From NCBI GenBank assembly GCA_028641055.1, contig CM054060.1:165506416-165570415 (forward strand): DNA of 64,000 nt, in the 5' to 3' direction. The first letter of the stretch is position 1; the number at the start of each line of letters is the position of its first letter. The notes under the pieces were generated by a model that saw only the letters and a program-made list of their open reading frames with translations, had not been told where the DNA came from and searched no databases. Positions 11,366-23,232 of the stretch are shown here, piece after piece. The position numbers were made by a program, and so were the translations under genes. The stretch comes from Alopecurus myosuroides. Lineage: Eukaryota; Streptophyta; Magnoliopsida; Poales; Poaceae.

Positions 11366-13108
11366 GGTGTTGAATTTGTGTGGGACCTGAACAAGATATT
11401 TCTTTTGATGAGATAAAAAATAAGTTTATTTCGGCCCCATTGCTCATATTGCCAAATTTTAATAAGCAATTCGAAATTGAGTGTGATGCAAGTGGTATTG
11501 GTATTAGTGGAGTGCTTATGCAAGAAAACAAACCTGTAGCTTATTTTTCTGAGAAATTGCATGGTGCTCAATTGAACTATTCTGTTTATGATAAAGAATT
11601 GTATGCACTTGTTAGAGTTCTTGAGGTTTGGAAACATTATTTGTGGCCAAAAGAATTTATCATACATTCTTATCATGAGGCTTTGAAATTTTTAAAGAGC
11701 CAATCTAGCCTTAATAAAAGACATGCTAAGTGGGTTGAATTCATTGAATCTTTCCCATACATAATCAAATATAAGAAAGGTCAAGATAATGTAGTTGTTG
11801 ATGCTCTCTCTAGGAAAATTATGCTTTTAACTCAATTGGATGTGAAAATTCCTGGTTTGGAGAGTGTGAGAGATTTGTATGCTCAAGATAATGATTTTAA
11901 ACACGCATATGCGAATTGTACTAATGTGAAAGCATGGGATAAATTTCATTTGCATGATGGATACTTGTTTAGAGCTAACAAATTATGTGTGCCCGAGTCG
12001 TCCTTGCGTTTTTTATTGTTGCAGGAATCACATAGTGGTGGATTGATGGGACACTTTGGGAGGGAGAAAACATTGATGATGTTGGCTGATCACTTCTATT
12101 GGCCACGAATGAGAAGAGATGTGGAGAGGTTTGTGAGACATTGCATCACTTGCAACAAGGCTAAGTCTAAACTAAAACCTCCTAGTTTATATACTCCTCT
12201 ACCCTCAACTAATATACCTTGGGAAGACATTAGTACGGATTTTGTGTTAGGTTTGCCTAGAACTAAAAGAGGGCATGATTCTATATTTGTGGTAGTGGAT
12301 AGATTCTCTAAAATGTCACATTTTATTGCATTCCACAAGAGAGACGATGCGTTGCATGTTGCTAATCTATTTTTCAGGGACATAGTGACATTACATGGAG
12401 TACCCAAGACTATTGTTTCTGATCGTGATGTGAAATTCATGAGCTACTTTTGGAAGACACTATGGGGGAAGCTGGGGACAAAGTTTCCGTTTTCTACTAC
12501 TTGTCACCCCCAAACTGATGGACAAACGGAGGTGATGAATCGCACATTATCTACATTGTTGCGATCCATGATAAAAAAAGAACCTGCGGGAGTGGGAGGA
12601 GTGTTTGCCACATGTTGAGTTTGCCTACAACAGGGTTGTACATTCTACTACTCAGTTATGCCCGTTTGAGGTGGTGTATGGTTTTAAACCCACAACACCA
12701 CTTGATTTGCTGCCACTTCCTATACAAGAGAGAGTCAATATGGAGGCTTCAAAACGTGTTGATTTTGTGAGGAAGATCCATGATAAGACTAAGCAAGCAA
12801 TTGAGAAAGCAGGAAGACATGTAGCTGAGAGAGTTAACAAGAAGAGGAAGGAGGTACTATTTCGGTCAGGAGATTTAGTGTGGGTGCATTTTCGCAAGGA
12901 TAGGTTTCCCACATTGCGCAAGTCCAAGTTAATGCCAAGAGGTGTTGGTCCATATAAAATGCTTCAGAAGATTAATGATAATGCCTACATAATTGATCTC
13001 CCTAGTGATGAGTTTGGTGTGAGTAATTCTTTCAATGTTGCTGGTCTATCACCATACCATGGAGAGGACCTTGATGCGTCGAGGTCGACGCCTTTTCAAG
13101 GGGGTGGA
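11366..13108 (+). pseudogene. E1 RNase H and integrase, broken
   Basis: This continues the pol frame after E2. RNase H starts near 11480 (ECDAS) and ends at DALSRK near 11815. The usual S-D-H-E site reads S-Y-H-E near 11670, so one catalytic aspartate is lost. Integrase has the HHCC zinc site (12030-12165) and a DDE core: D at 12238, D at 12421 and E at 12529. An extra A in the run 12573-12579 shifts the frame; the C-terminal part continues in the frame opening at 12605 with an SH3-like DNA-binding tail. The frame stops with TGA at 13109-13111, overlapping the LTR start; a one-base change there would continue it into the LTR. Dead but clearly recognisable. Confidence 0.92.
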
Positions 13109-13870
13109 TGATGAGGACATCCCTAGTGCTTCTACACTTTCTCCCATTGAGGATGTTGCTATTAAAGAGAAACATGATGAAGTGAGAATTGGACCAATGA
13201 CAAGATCAAGAACTAAGTTATTACAACAGCATGTGAATTCTCTCTTATTAGAGTATGATGTTTGTTTTCATGAGAATTTTATACTACCTAAATCCATGCA
13301 CTTATGTATACTCATGTTTGTTGATAACACAAGCATAGATGGAGGTGCACTTCAAGAGGAGCTGGAAAACAAGATCACTATGGTGAAAACAATCATGGAA
13401 GATGGTGAAAACAACAATACAAGTGTGGAAAACAATTACTAGTTTGTTATTCCACACTAAGAGATGGTGAAAACAAGAGGAGGGCACCCACAATGGATAT
13501 CAATGCGCCACGTGGAGTCCTAGTAGTATTATATATGGTTTGTATACCATTATGGCCGCACCCCTAATGTTTGGGTCGGTTTGGGTCAGTTTGTATCCAG
13601 TTGGTTCAAGTCCAAAGTGTAAACAGAGTCCAAAGTGGGTTCTATTCGGGTTAGGGATGATTGCTTGTGCAAGACACCTTGTGGCCGCACCATACCTCCT
13701 CATATAAACCTATTTGTGCGAATTAGATAGGTTATACTACGATAAAACATAAACCCTAGACTTCCAGATTGTATTGCTCCAAGCATTCATCTTGAATCAT
13801 ATTACCTATGCAAATCTGAGTGTATTCTGCTGTTCCATTGGGAATAAGGAGAAATAGGACCACTTGTAGT
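13109..13870 (+). repeat. E1 3' LTR (right end uncertain)
   Basis: It starts TGATGAGGACATCC directly after the purine-rich tract 13098-13108 (AAGGGGGTGGA), the expected PPT-LTR junction. The first 330 bases stay open in the integrase-tail frame and carry the GPMTRSRT motif near 13192, so the polyprotein C-terminus overlaps the LTR. A TATA-like box is at 13703. The right end was placed before recognisable LINE sequence at 13881; without the 5' LTR it may be off by tens of bases. Confidence 0.7.
13703..13708 (+). promoter_or_regulatory. TATA-like box in E1 3' LTR
   Basis: TATAAA within CATATAAACC. It sits about 600 bases into the LTR, a plausible place for the U3/R boundary. Confidence 0.5.
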
Positions 13871-13880
13871 CGGTGGCTAC

Positions 13881-14887
13881 TTGTGCACGAGTGTGGAGTC
13901 TCGAATATCTGAAGGGGTTGAGTTGCAATTGGTAACAGGGTTTAGCCAAAGGAGAGATCGAGGTATCACATTGGTTATCATCAAGTTCACTGAGAAGATT
14001 GGGCATCCCCTTATCACTGTGGGGATGGAGCTGTCGCAACTTCGTGAGGTGCATGGGCCAAGCCTGGAGGGCTCTGTTGCTGAGCGACGTGGAGTGCTAG
14101 CGGTCGAGGCCTCTCCGCTGGCTAGGAAGGCGGACGTGTCGGGGACGCCAACAAGTGCTGGCATTGGAGCGTCGAGGGAGGACGCTGGCTTTATGGATGG
14201 GTACGCAGACGTTGCAACGCAACGACTCCGCCAGCTATTACAGTGATCGGTGGTGGTATCCCTATGTCGGGTGTTAGTGCGTCAGGCGAACGCATTGGCG
14301 TCACGAAGACACCTCTTCAGGCGGTCACTCCGTGTCCGTCAAGGGACGACATGGTGGCTTTTGGCAGCATCCCGGAGTCGATGGCGGCGGGGCTTCGATC
14401 GAGTGCTCGATTGAGGGAGCAGCCGCATGCAAACTTGAAGATTTCCGAGAGAGGAGCTCTCCTTGCTGCCAAGAATGATGCAAAGCTCGAAGGTATGACC
14501 CCAAGAAAATTATCTTTTGCTTCTTTCTCGAATGAGGTTATTTCTGAACGTGCATCCAAGTTAGGGGTATCGTTAGGTATATCGCCGTCTCAAGTTGATG
14601 ATTTTATTGCACATCTAAAAAATTTAGAGGAGTCTAGAAGATTAAAATTTCTTAATAATAGTTTGAATGCTGAGGAGGGTGATGACACCCATAGTTTGGT
14701 TATGCGTAAGGCATCTAATCTCTGTGAAGATTGTGATATCGAAGAGAAAGAAGGGTTAGGGGATCATGTCGAGACCTTAACTGTAGGTCCTAAGGTGGTA
14801 CCTATGCGCAAGACTAAGAAGGTTTCTGCGAGTAAAAAAGTTCAGAGGGGTGCGCGGCTGAAAAAAATATTAAATTTTCTGCTCTAA
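13881..14887 (+). pseudogene. E3 LINE ORF1 (partial, broken)
   Basis: Two overlapping open frames (13881-14246 and 14243-14887) precede the LINE endonuclease frame, so they occupy the ORF1 position of a plant L1-type LINE. The second is 214 codons with a basic, lysine-rich C-terminus and ends TAA at 14885-14887. I see no zinc knuckle, so the RNA-binding function is inferred from position only. The left limit is unclear and may abut the E1 LTR. Confidence 0.55.
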
Positions 14888-15519
14888 TGAGGGGTTATTT
14901 TTTGAATAGCGACGGCTTTGGGGACCCTGTGAAACACCTAGCGGTAAGAGAGGTTGTTAGGGAACACCGATTAGATTTTTTTGCTCTCATGGAGACGGGG
15001 AGGTCTAAGTTTGAGGTTCATTTTTTGAATAGTTTGGCCGGTGGGGCTGATTTTAGTTGGTACTGTTTGCCGCCTCATGGGAGGTCGGGTGATATTCTAG
15101 TAGGCTTCAATAATGCTACGTTGGTATCTCAGAATGTGGTGGTGGGGATTTCTCTGTGAAGTTTCATGTGCGCACAAAGGAATATGGCTTTCTTTGGGTG
15201 CTTGTTGTGGTCTATGGGGCTGCATAGGACGATAAGAAACCAGAGTTTCTTGCAGAGTTAGTTCACATTTGTGAAAAAGAGACCCTACCAATGGTGGTAG
15301 GGGGTGATTTCAACATTATTCTTTGTTCTGATGAGAAGAACAACGATAATTTTAACCCTCGCTGGCCGTGTATTTTTAATGCTATTATTGAGAGTTTAGA
15401 CCTGAAAGATCTAGGGTTTTCAGGGAGACAATATACATGGGTTAGCAGACGTGATGTACCAACTTATGAGAAGTTGGATCGTGTGCTTGCTAGTGTTGAC
15501 TGGGAGCTTATGAAAGTAA
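14887..15519 (+). pseudogene. E3 LINE ORF2, endonuclease part only
   Basis: ORF2 starts at ATG 14887, overlapping the ORF1 stop as TAATG, a common arrangement for termination-reinitiation. The apurinic endonuclease domain is recognisable: the ALMETGRSKFEVHF block carries the metal-binding glutamate (near 14985), and V-V-G-G-D-F-N-I-I is at 15297-15320, then the L-D-R-V-L-A block near 15475. A stop/frame change lies at 15157-15160 and another stop near 15227, so the frame is broken. RT is absent because E4 inserted at 15520. Confidence 0.8.
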
Positions 15520-16799
15520 TGTAGGGGCACCTAGAGGGGGGTGAATAGGTGCTACGACCAATTTTAATTTTTCTTCGAGTTTAGGCTTGACATAAAGGCA
15601 ATTTCTCTAGAAAATGCAACTATAGTGAATTTACCTATATGACAAGGATAACAACAAACACAATGCAAGTACAAGTAAATGAGGAAGGGAACGAGGTAAC
15701 CAATATGATGCACGCGGAGACACGATGTAATCCTGAGTTCCTCCTTCTTAAGGGAGTACGTCTCGTTGGAGGGGTGTGAGCTCGCCACGAAGGCCTACTC
15801 AACGCCACAAAGGCCTCACCCTATTCTCCGATGAACCCCTCCACAAAGGCCTAGTACACCTTCCACTATTGATCCCCTTTGAGGTGGGAATCGAATCCTT
15901 TACAAAAAAACTTGGGGCACACACCCACAACCAAATTGGGGGCTCCCAACAATATCGAATCACCAAGAGTAGCAAGATTCCTAGGTTCTCAACAAAAGGA
16001 AACCCTAGGCTAGATCCCTCAAGCTAATGAGGGGGAAATGAAGAACGGCTCGGTCAAGATGTAGATTGGGGCCTTTTCCTTCAATTCTCCAAAGATCAAC
16101 AAGTTTGGTGGGAGGGATTGGGAGTAATGCAGATTTGGTGAGCTCTTTAATGCTATTGAATGCTAGAGGAAGAACTAGAGCTCAAGGAGGAAGAGGAGGG
16201 GTATTTATACCCCCTCCTCAAATCAAGCTGTTTGGCCGAAAAATAGGTACTGGAATATACGGTCCAAGTTTGGACCGGAATATCCGGTCGGGATATTTCC
16301 TCAGATCTGCTTCGAACTTGTTGACTTCAACCGGATATTTTGACTGCCTCTGAATAATCCGGTATGAATAATCCGGATAGCTTCTATCTTGCGCAGGCAC
16401 CTAAACCGGATATTCCGGCTTCCCTGGAATAATCCGGTACCAATAATCCGGTTAGCAACTGTGAGTTCCATCTTCAGTCCTTAGCCGAATTCGAGCAGAA
16501 ACTTCCTCAGCCGGAATATCCGGTACGAAGTGAATAATCCAGTACCAATATTCCGGATCTTCTTTGTCCCGAACTGGACAGAAATCATCCTAACCGGAAT
16601 ATCTGGTTTCCCAGAATAATCCGGTTAAAATAATTCGGTTGCTCACTGTCCCAAATCCCTTAGCCCAATCTTCACCGATCTTTTCGGTGATCGATGTCGA
16701 TGTTAAGTATAACACCTGCACACTAAACACCTCGATAAATAGTGTACTTAGTATTGTTAACTAACACACAAAACACCGGGAAAATGAAATGCACTTTCA
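15520..16799 (-). repeat. E4 3' LTR
   Basis: 1280 bases, plus strand TGTAGGGGCACCTAGAGGGG... to ...GCACTTTCA. The terminal CACCTAGAGGGGGGTGAATAG sequence type is common at ends of grass SIRE/Maximus LTRs. The middle (16230-16640) contains about a dozen AATATCCGG/AATAATCCGG motifs. TATA box at 16202. Confidence 0.85.
16202..16209 (-). promoter_or_regulatory. TATA box in E4 LTR
   Basis: Minus strand TATAAATA within GGGGGTATAAATACCCC, itself a near-palindrome. Confidence 0.65.
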
Positions 16800-16814
16800 A
16801 TCTCCCCCTTTTTG
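16800..16814 (-). other. E4 polypurine tract
   Basis: Minus strand CCAAAAAGGGGGAGA directly before the 3' LTR, the usual plus-strand primer site. Confidence 0.8.
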
Positions 16815-17343
16815 GTGTTAGATGACAATACTAAGATTTGCAATAAAAACTTGGCAAGTACATGTTTGAAACAAAATGGAAATTTCTCCCCCTATTTATA
16901 TGCACATCTTTTGTTTGCCTCAAATGCAAAAAGTGCAATAATATAAGGAAAGCAATTTCCAACAAGTGGCAAACATGCCAAAGTAAACAATATGACCAAT
17001 ATAGTGAGAATAAGAGAAAATATATACCTTGTGCATAGAGATGATAACAAGAATACCCAAGCACAATAATAGATAACATCCTCAATATATAAACTAGATA
17101 ATCCATGATAACCAATAACCATAGTCTCACAACACATACTAGAACATAGTTTTAAACGAGACAATAAGAAGGAAAAAGTTCACGAATAAGATTAAATGGA
17201 CACAAGCTCTCAATAAATGGTAAAAGCATATGCTTGTGCCCAAAACCCATGCAAATCCCCATAGACCTAATACTACTTCTCCCCCTTTGGCATCGAGACA
17301 CCAAAAAGGAGATAGGTAGTGGTGCTAGCGTCCCAACAACGAT
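16815..17343. other. E4 3' untranslated stretch
   Basis: AT-rich, no supported coding. A second purine-rich block (minus GCCAAAGGGGGAGAAG, 17276-17291) follows the extra ORF's stop, as in other SIRE-like elements with several such tracts. Confidence 0.5.
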
Positions 17344-17567
17344 CTAAGCATCGGAATGCTCAGAAGACTCTCCAGCTGACGCGTCAGAAGCACCCTCGGC
17401 CTCTCTCTCAAAATCCTCGTCCTCATCCTCATCAAAACCATCTCCATCAAGAGCACGGGAATAAGTAGTTGTGGCACGAAGAGCCTCCTCAATACGCTCC
17501 CAAGGGGTACGGTCTCTGGCAGACCACTGAGAATAGGACTGAGGAACAAGGGGAGCAAGAAGATCAC
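17344..17567 (-). pseudogene. E4 extra 3' ORF, C-terminal piece
   Basis: This is the end of the additional protein that SIRE-lineage elements carry between RNase H and the 3' LTR. The minus-strand frame continues from 28027 (bases 28022-28026 are the duplicated ATCAC) and ends in an acidic E/D-rich tail with the last residues SSEHSDA and a TAG at 17344-17346. Cut at 17567/17568 by E5. Function of these proteins is unknown; 'envelope-like' is used for some SIRE members, but I see no membrane segment here. Confidence 0.65.
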
Positions 17568-18037
17568 TGTCGCACCCGGACTTCTAGGGGATACTCACAG
17601 ACCGTTAAACAGTAGATAAATGGCTTACGGGGCATACCGGCACCCGCATCTCAATATGAGCAGGCCAACACGTAAACGTGTGACAACCATTATCTTACTA
17701 TTCATCATCTGCGCAAACCATCCCGTAGAAATCCAGATACTTCCATTGACGTACTTCAAAACATACACACATGGTACGTCAACGGCATTGGAACAAGTGA
17801 TATCACAACAGATCTCTACGACACAAAAGATTGAAATAAGTTGCAAATAGCTCTCATTAGAGCAGAGATAGCAAATACAATCATCCAGAGGGCACATGCC
17901 CCAACATATCATCATTACATCACAGCGGAAGCATTCAACATGTCTGAGTACAGACAAGATCCAAATAGGCCTAAGAGGCCGGAAACGAAAAGACGGAGCC
18001 CATCCACGAAGTCTCGGATCCTGCCCGGGTCCGCTAT

Positions 18038-18262
18038 CTACTCGTCAGCAGTCTCGTCATACTCCACGTAGTAGCCACCATGGGGATCCTCGGAAACGTA
18101 GTCTGCGGAAACCACAGCCCCAAAGGGGTCAGTACATAAACGTACTGGCAAGCAAGACTCACAATTCACCAAAGTGTAACCCGTCAACACCAAGCAGAGA
18201 TGCTTTGGGTTCAACGGAGGAAAGGGGATATAAAAGATGCTGCAACTGGCTGCGCTAACCAA
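18038..18262 (-). other. Small conserved open frame in E5 LTR
   Basis: A 74-codon frame on the element-sense strand. Its last about 54 codons align with an open frame in the E8 LTR (50983-51147): shared NCESCLPV, TDP-x-GAVV, GGY-type and ADE-stop segments. The copy at 23703-23927 is in the sister LTR. It overlaps the twin hairpin, so conservation may reflect RNA structure rather than protein. E7's homologous DNA is not open in this frame. Confidence 0.3.
18118..18147 (-). ncRNA. Twin hairpin in E5 3' LTR
   Basis: Two adjacent stems: CCCC-AAA-GGGG (18118-18128) and CAGTAC-ATAAAC-GTACTG (18130-18147). Copies are at 23783-23812 in the other E5 LTR, and variants occur in E7 and E8. The predicted role is an RNA structure in the transcript; no function is proven. 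Confidence 0.5.
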
Positions 18263-20651
18263 CTACAGAGTTTCTACCACTTCCGGCTAAACAGAAAGAA
18301 GATAAGATAGCGTATCGTAACCAACTATAGCTAACCACCAAACAAACCCATCCTGGACCTCGCCCCTTATCCAAAGAAGCAATCCGAGGATAACTCACAC
18401 AGTTGAAATAATGATGGTTCAGATTATTGTGTCAATAAGACTATTACTAGTCAAGTTGTTAATCATTGGGTGTAAGGTTGTTAATCATTAGGTTTAAGTT
18501 GTCCTGAGTACTTGTTAGCCAGTACTTTCACCAAGTAATCCATAACCGCGGAAAACACGGCTTCTCGAGAAGATTTATCCCTGCAGGGGTGCACCAATTT
18601 GGCCGTACACGTAAGAATAACCCGCCAGACGGGGATCAAACCCACCAAGCGAGGTACTCAACACAACCCAACTCTTCTTCGCATCAAGCCCAAAGCACCT
18701 TGGGCGCACGGCTAATCGAGCCCCGAAGAAAGGGGACCCTCATAGCACTCTAAGAACGTGTCCCCCTATATGCCGACTACAAAAGTTCCACCCTGGCCTG
18801 GGCTCGCAAAAACATGCATGCGGCAAATGGAAAACACGAACTAAATGAGGCGATTTGGACGAGATGCGAATCGAATCAAATTGAGGGGGGCGCCCATACT
18901 CTCTTCCCACATGCGGTTAGTGCGCTCATCATGGATCAGTAGAAAAGACCCTTTTCCTATTAGGGTCGACACTAGCAGGCCTCAAAACCACGCAGGGCCT
19001 CCTGCCGGTGCCTTATCATCAAATTTATTATTAATAACAACATTAGCATGATTGATTGATTAAACATCGAGCCCACATAACATAAAAGTAATAGAGAAAG
19101 AAAGTAACGGGTAACAGACTCGAGCAAAACAACCCTAAGCATGCTAGTAAGACATGGGCAACAAGCAAAAGGTTATAGGTATGGAGGTGAGGCAATATCA
19201 GGGTTAAAGGATACATGTGATAGGTTCGTAACAGAAGCAACTATTCATAGGTCTAGCAGAATAGACAACGGAAAGTATCGGTAACCAATGTTGAAAGGAA
19301 CACGATGGTTCATGTGAGTGAATACTTACCTGCAAACCCAGTAGCCTGGTACTGAGCTAAGTCCTTAGAAGGGGGTGTCGTAAGAATCGTCGGTCTCAAC
19401 GTCGTCGTTTATCCGAGAAGAAGCAAACAAACAACGCAGAGAGATAAACAATCAATATCATGGCATAATGCACAAACATGGCATGATGCATGACCATTTA
19501 ATTGATGCATCAAAATAAACTAGTTGACAATATAACAACATGATTAAATGGACCCACATGCAATTGGATTGCATATGAAAAGCCCATGAATTATGGATGA
19601 GGAAAACAACAAAATAACAACAATAGAACCAAATGGAAATAAGGTTTAACAAGTTTGGAATTTCAGTTATTAAGTTAGGAAATTTTGGTTACTTAAAGGT
19701 GTTGCTCAAGCATTTGTTGTTTTCATCATGTTTAATTGTTCAAATTAAATAACAAAGTTCATATTTGGAAATAACACACAATTTTAGATGGAATACATGT
19801 TTCACTTGTTGAAAAAGGATTTTGGATGAATTATTTATGAATTAAACAAGTTTAAACAAGAATTAAATGAATTTAATTCAAACATGAACTTATTTGAATT
19901 TTTTATTTGTTCAAAACAGTAAGTGAGGTTCATATTTGAAAGGCTCATACTTTTAGGGTTGGAAAACATATTTTATAGTTTCAAAAATAATTTAATTTGA
20001 TCAAGTTATGAATTTAACAATATTAAATGATTTAAACAAGGTTTAAATCATTTAAGCAATTTTAATTATTCAAAACATGAAACAAATTTTATATTTGGAA
20101 AGTTGGTTTAATTTTGCATGGAAAACATATTTCATTTGTTGAAATTGGATTTAAAATGAGCAAGTTATTATTTTGGCAATTTTAAATGCAATAATTAAGA
20201 AACAGTTGTTTTCAGCAATTTAAATTATTCAAAACAGCAAACAAAATTTATATTTGGAAAGTACATGAAAAGTTGATTGGAAAACATATTTAGTTTGTGG
20301 AATTTGGAATTTTTATGCCCAAGTTATGAATTTTGCAAAATTAAGTGAATTAAACAAGAATTCAAATATTGCACCAATTTAAAATATTCAAAACAGTAAA
20401 CAAATTTTATATTTGGATAGAGCATTTAATTTGGTACAGAAAACATATTAAAAATGTTGAATTTGGAGTTGGGATGAATTACTTATGCATTTTACAAGTT
20501 AAGGTGCAAATCTGCCATTTTTATCACCTCTAGGGACTTAGGAAAAATATTACAGGGCTAGAAAAGAAATTGCAGGGGCCTAACTGTGATTTCCTGGAAG
20601 TTTCTGTATGAAAACAAATGGAAATAAAAAGGTTGGTTTTATTTGGGAGAG

Positions 20652-20668
20652 GGGGGACTCGAACCCCC
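20652..20668 (-). other. tRNA T-arm-like motif in E5 LTR
   Basis: Minus strand GGGGG-TTCGAGT-CCCCC: a perfect 5-bp stem with a 7-base TTCGAGT loop, as in the TΨC arm and pol III B box. Upstream element-sense sequence (ATCTCACAGCAGGAGG) resembles a tRNA anticodon/variable region. Copy at 26375-26391. Not a complete tRNA gene. Confidence 0.55.
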
Positions 20669-22299
20669 CACCTCCTGCTGTGAGATTGGGGTGATAACCA
20701 GTGGGCTGGTGTGCTGTTTGGTGATAGGAAGGGCAGATCGGGGGGTAAGAGGTTTTGCGCGCGGCCTGCATCTGCTAACTGAACCTTTTGCGTGCAGGTG
20801 TGTTTCTGAAACGCGACGGAGGTTCGATCGGCAGCAACTGGCGGCGGTCTGAGGGTGGAGGCGAGCGGCCGTGGGGTGCCGCGGGGTGGTGGGTGCTCGT
20901 GGCGGTTGCCCGTGCGGAGGGGAGTAGGGGAGAGGGGGGCGCTCACCTAGGGGGCGGACAGAGGGAGGAGGCGGTCGTTGACGCAGAGGTGGCGACCGGC
21001 GGCTTGGAGCGGACGGCGGCGGCGATGGGAGGCCTCCCGGCCCGCGCCGAGGTGATGAGGAGGGAGCCCGCGGTGGGGCGGCTCCATTCCCGCCCTCGCC
21101 GCGGCCGGAGGGGGACCCCAGGGGCGGCGATCACCGGCGGCAGAGGGCTGAAATTTTCGGTGGTGCAGGTTCAGACAAGATACAGAGAAGGAGTTGGAGG
21201 TGGGAGGAGAGATGGAGGCGGTGAGAGGGAAGAAGGAGGGAGGAGGGAAGGGCATAGGGAACCCTAGGGTTAGAGCTTAGGTTATAGGGAGGGGGAGTGA
21301 GCTGCACCGTTGCTGGTTCCTCCTCTGCAACGTGGACACCTGCGATGGAGACCGTACAGGAGGTGGAAGACGACCTGAAGAGGTACCGGGCTGAGGGAGG
21401 TGTTGGGCTGAGGGGAGAGTTGGGCCTGCTGCCTCTCTCCCTTGTGTGTTTTTTTTTTGGCTCTAATGTTTTTTTTTTGCTGATTAGAAATAGGAAGGAA
21501 AAGGTATGTTTTGGGGTTTAGGAAAATTAGAGAAATTTTGGGTGAGTTTATTAAGTCAAAAACAATCACTTGCCAAGTTGGTTTTTTCAAAAGTTCAAAT
21601 CTAAATTGTTATTTGTGATTTAACTCAAATTTGAAAGAATTTGCTTATGAAGTGATTATTATTGAAAACAACAATTTTAATAGGGTGAACCCTATTGCTA
21701 ATTGGATTAAAAGATTAGAATTGTTTGGTACTTTTCATGACTTGAAATTTGGTGCTGTTTGTGAATGTGATTTGAATTTTTGAATGCAAATTGGAATTAA
21801 TTGATTGATTAAAAACCACCATTTTAATAGTTGAACATTATGGAATAATTGGAAACAATTAATGTTTTGATTTGAACTTTTTATTTGAAAAAGAGTGTAA
21901 CCGAGCAAGTATGAACAATTATTTGGATGTTGGTTTGGAATTTCAAATGGAAAACAAATTGAATTTGAAAAGGGTTTGATATTAAATGAATTTTTGATAG
22001 AAACAAAACAACAGTTTGGAATCACAACTTTTATGGAAACAAATGATTGTTTTGATTTGAAATATCATTTTGGAAATTGTAACATCACAAGGATGAAACA
22101 AAAGGTTTGAAATTTGGTTTGAAATTCAAATAGAAAACAAAGGAAAACAGAGGAAAACAGTTGGAAAACAAATGAAAACAGAGGAAAACAAATGGAAAAC
22201 AAGCAAAACAAATGCAATCAACATGATGCCATGATGCAAAACATAAAATAACAGAGAGCAAACATTCTAATGGCTATTTTTCATACTTGGGATGTTACA

Positions 22300-23232
22300 A
22301 AACGCCCCCCTTGAAGGAATCGCGCCCCGAGATTCCTACTGAGAAAAGAAAAGGTCCGGATACTTCTTGCAAAGATCCTCTTGAGCTGTGACACGTGAAA
22401 CACATCGTGCACCTTGGATAGTTTTTCTGGAAGTTCAAGATGACAGGTATTCCTGGCAACTCTTCTGGAAAGACGTCAGGGAATTTGGAAACCACCGGAA
22501 CATTTTCAAGTAAAGGGAGAGGTTTTGTATTGAGGGTGTATAGCTGAAAAGAACTTGATTCATTTGGAGAATAGACTATCTGGAATGTGGTGCTTCAGGA
22601 ATGCTTCCTCGAAACAACCCCAGGTGATAGGAATGCCAGCTCTCATAGCCTGGAATCAACAACAACAACAACAACAACCTTTCTTGCCAGATAGACTTGA
22701 TATTTGGGAAGTTTTGATTAGACGCCGGTAGAAGAATTGAAGTGGAAAACAACAACAAGATTTCAAGGACGAAAAGGATGTTGAGAAGAACATGATAACG
22801 AAGCAACACCGGGAAAAACGAGACCAAAACACTCCTGAGGTACTACGGAAAACCCATCCGGGCTTCTAAAGGATCATTATCTACTGCTTAAAGAATAGAG
22901 GATTTGCTTCCGGGGCTTACACGCCTCCGTTCTCAATCATGAGTAGGCAACATGATAAATCATGTCACAACCACCTCCATTCCTATGGTCTAGTAGATAT
23001 AACCATCCTAGAGAAACCAGAATACGTGAAATCCTACTTGAAAGTTTAGATGAGAAGGGAAAACAACGTTGCACTTCCTTACCAGAAAAGGGAGGGTGGG
23101 TGGGAAAAGAAGAAAAATGGCAGAATTCCTACTCTCACGTTTCATTTTTCCTATATAGCTACAAAATAGTTTCTAGACTCAACTGCGACCAGTAAAAAGG
23201 GATCCTACAGGCAGACAGGCTCTGATACCATT
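22300..23232 (-). pseudogene. E5 interior: remnants of gag-pol and leader ORF
   Basis: Pieces match E8 in order: 22300-22378 with 54993-55071 (PPT and gag-pol 3' end), 22379-22447 with 55266-55335 (integrase tail), 22448-22580 with 57879-58013 (protease-RT linker), 22581-22650 with 59037-59105 (gag capsid), and from about 22680 with 60450-60824 (start of the leader ORF and the primer site). No full domain survives. A CAA microsatellite at 22655-22678 marks one junction. Confidence 0.8.
23219..23230 (-). other. E5 primer-binding site
   Basis: Minus strand TGGTATCAGAGC, complementary to the 3' end of plant initiator methionine tRNA, two bases inside the 5' LTR. Confidence 0.85.

Larger units (their letters stand above)
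1..13870 (+). mobile_element. E1: decayed Ty3/gypsy chromovirus (CRM-like), split by E2
   Basis: This is a sense-strand Ty3/gypsy element. In order it has a long leader, gag with a zinc knuckle, protease, RT, RNase H, integrase, a polypurine tract and a 3' LTR. The 5' LTR and primer site lie left of the window. The coding part is interrupted between 4120 and 11366 by E2. The order PR-RT-RH-INT is the Ty3/gypsy order. The integrase tail runs into the LTR and ends in a GPMTRSRT motif, which resembles the CR motif of CRM chromoviruses; that lineage call is moderate and a related chromovirus is possible. Several stops, a frameshift, a deletion in the RT thumb and a lost RNase H residue show it is dead. 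The right end of the 3' LTR is not resolved because there is no second LTR to align. Confidence 0.85.
17568..22299 (-). repeat. E5 3' LTR
   Basis: 4732 bases, TGTCGCACCC...GATGTTACA. Against the other LTR it lacks 58 bases (present at 25262-25319) and has one extra C near 20668, which accounts exactly for the 57-base length difference. The missing block is flanked by ATGG on both sides and is present in the E8 LTR, so this copy suffered the deletion. In element sense: U3 about 22299-21280, GC-rich leader 21270-20780, T-arm-like motif 20652-20668, AT-rich 20550-19400, then the conserved U5 block. Confidence 0.93.

Noticed and set aside
18038..18262. Confident protein-coding gene in the LTR
   Set aside because: Conservation overlaps a hairpin and E7's homologous DNA is out of frame, so it is kept only as a low-confidence open frame.
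20640..20740. Functional tRNA gene
   Set aside because: Only a T-arm is convincing; no pairing acceptor or D-arm could be drawn, so it is listed as a tRNA-like motif only.
20788..21267. 159-codon frame, repeated at 26510-26989
   Set aside because: The identical copy only reflects LTR duplication. It is antisense to the element, in a GC-rich leader, with no domain.
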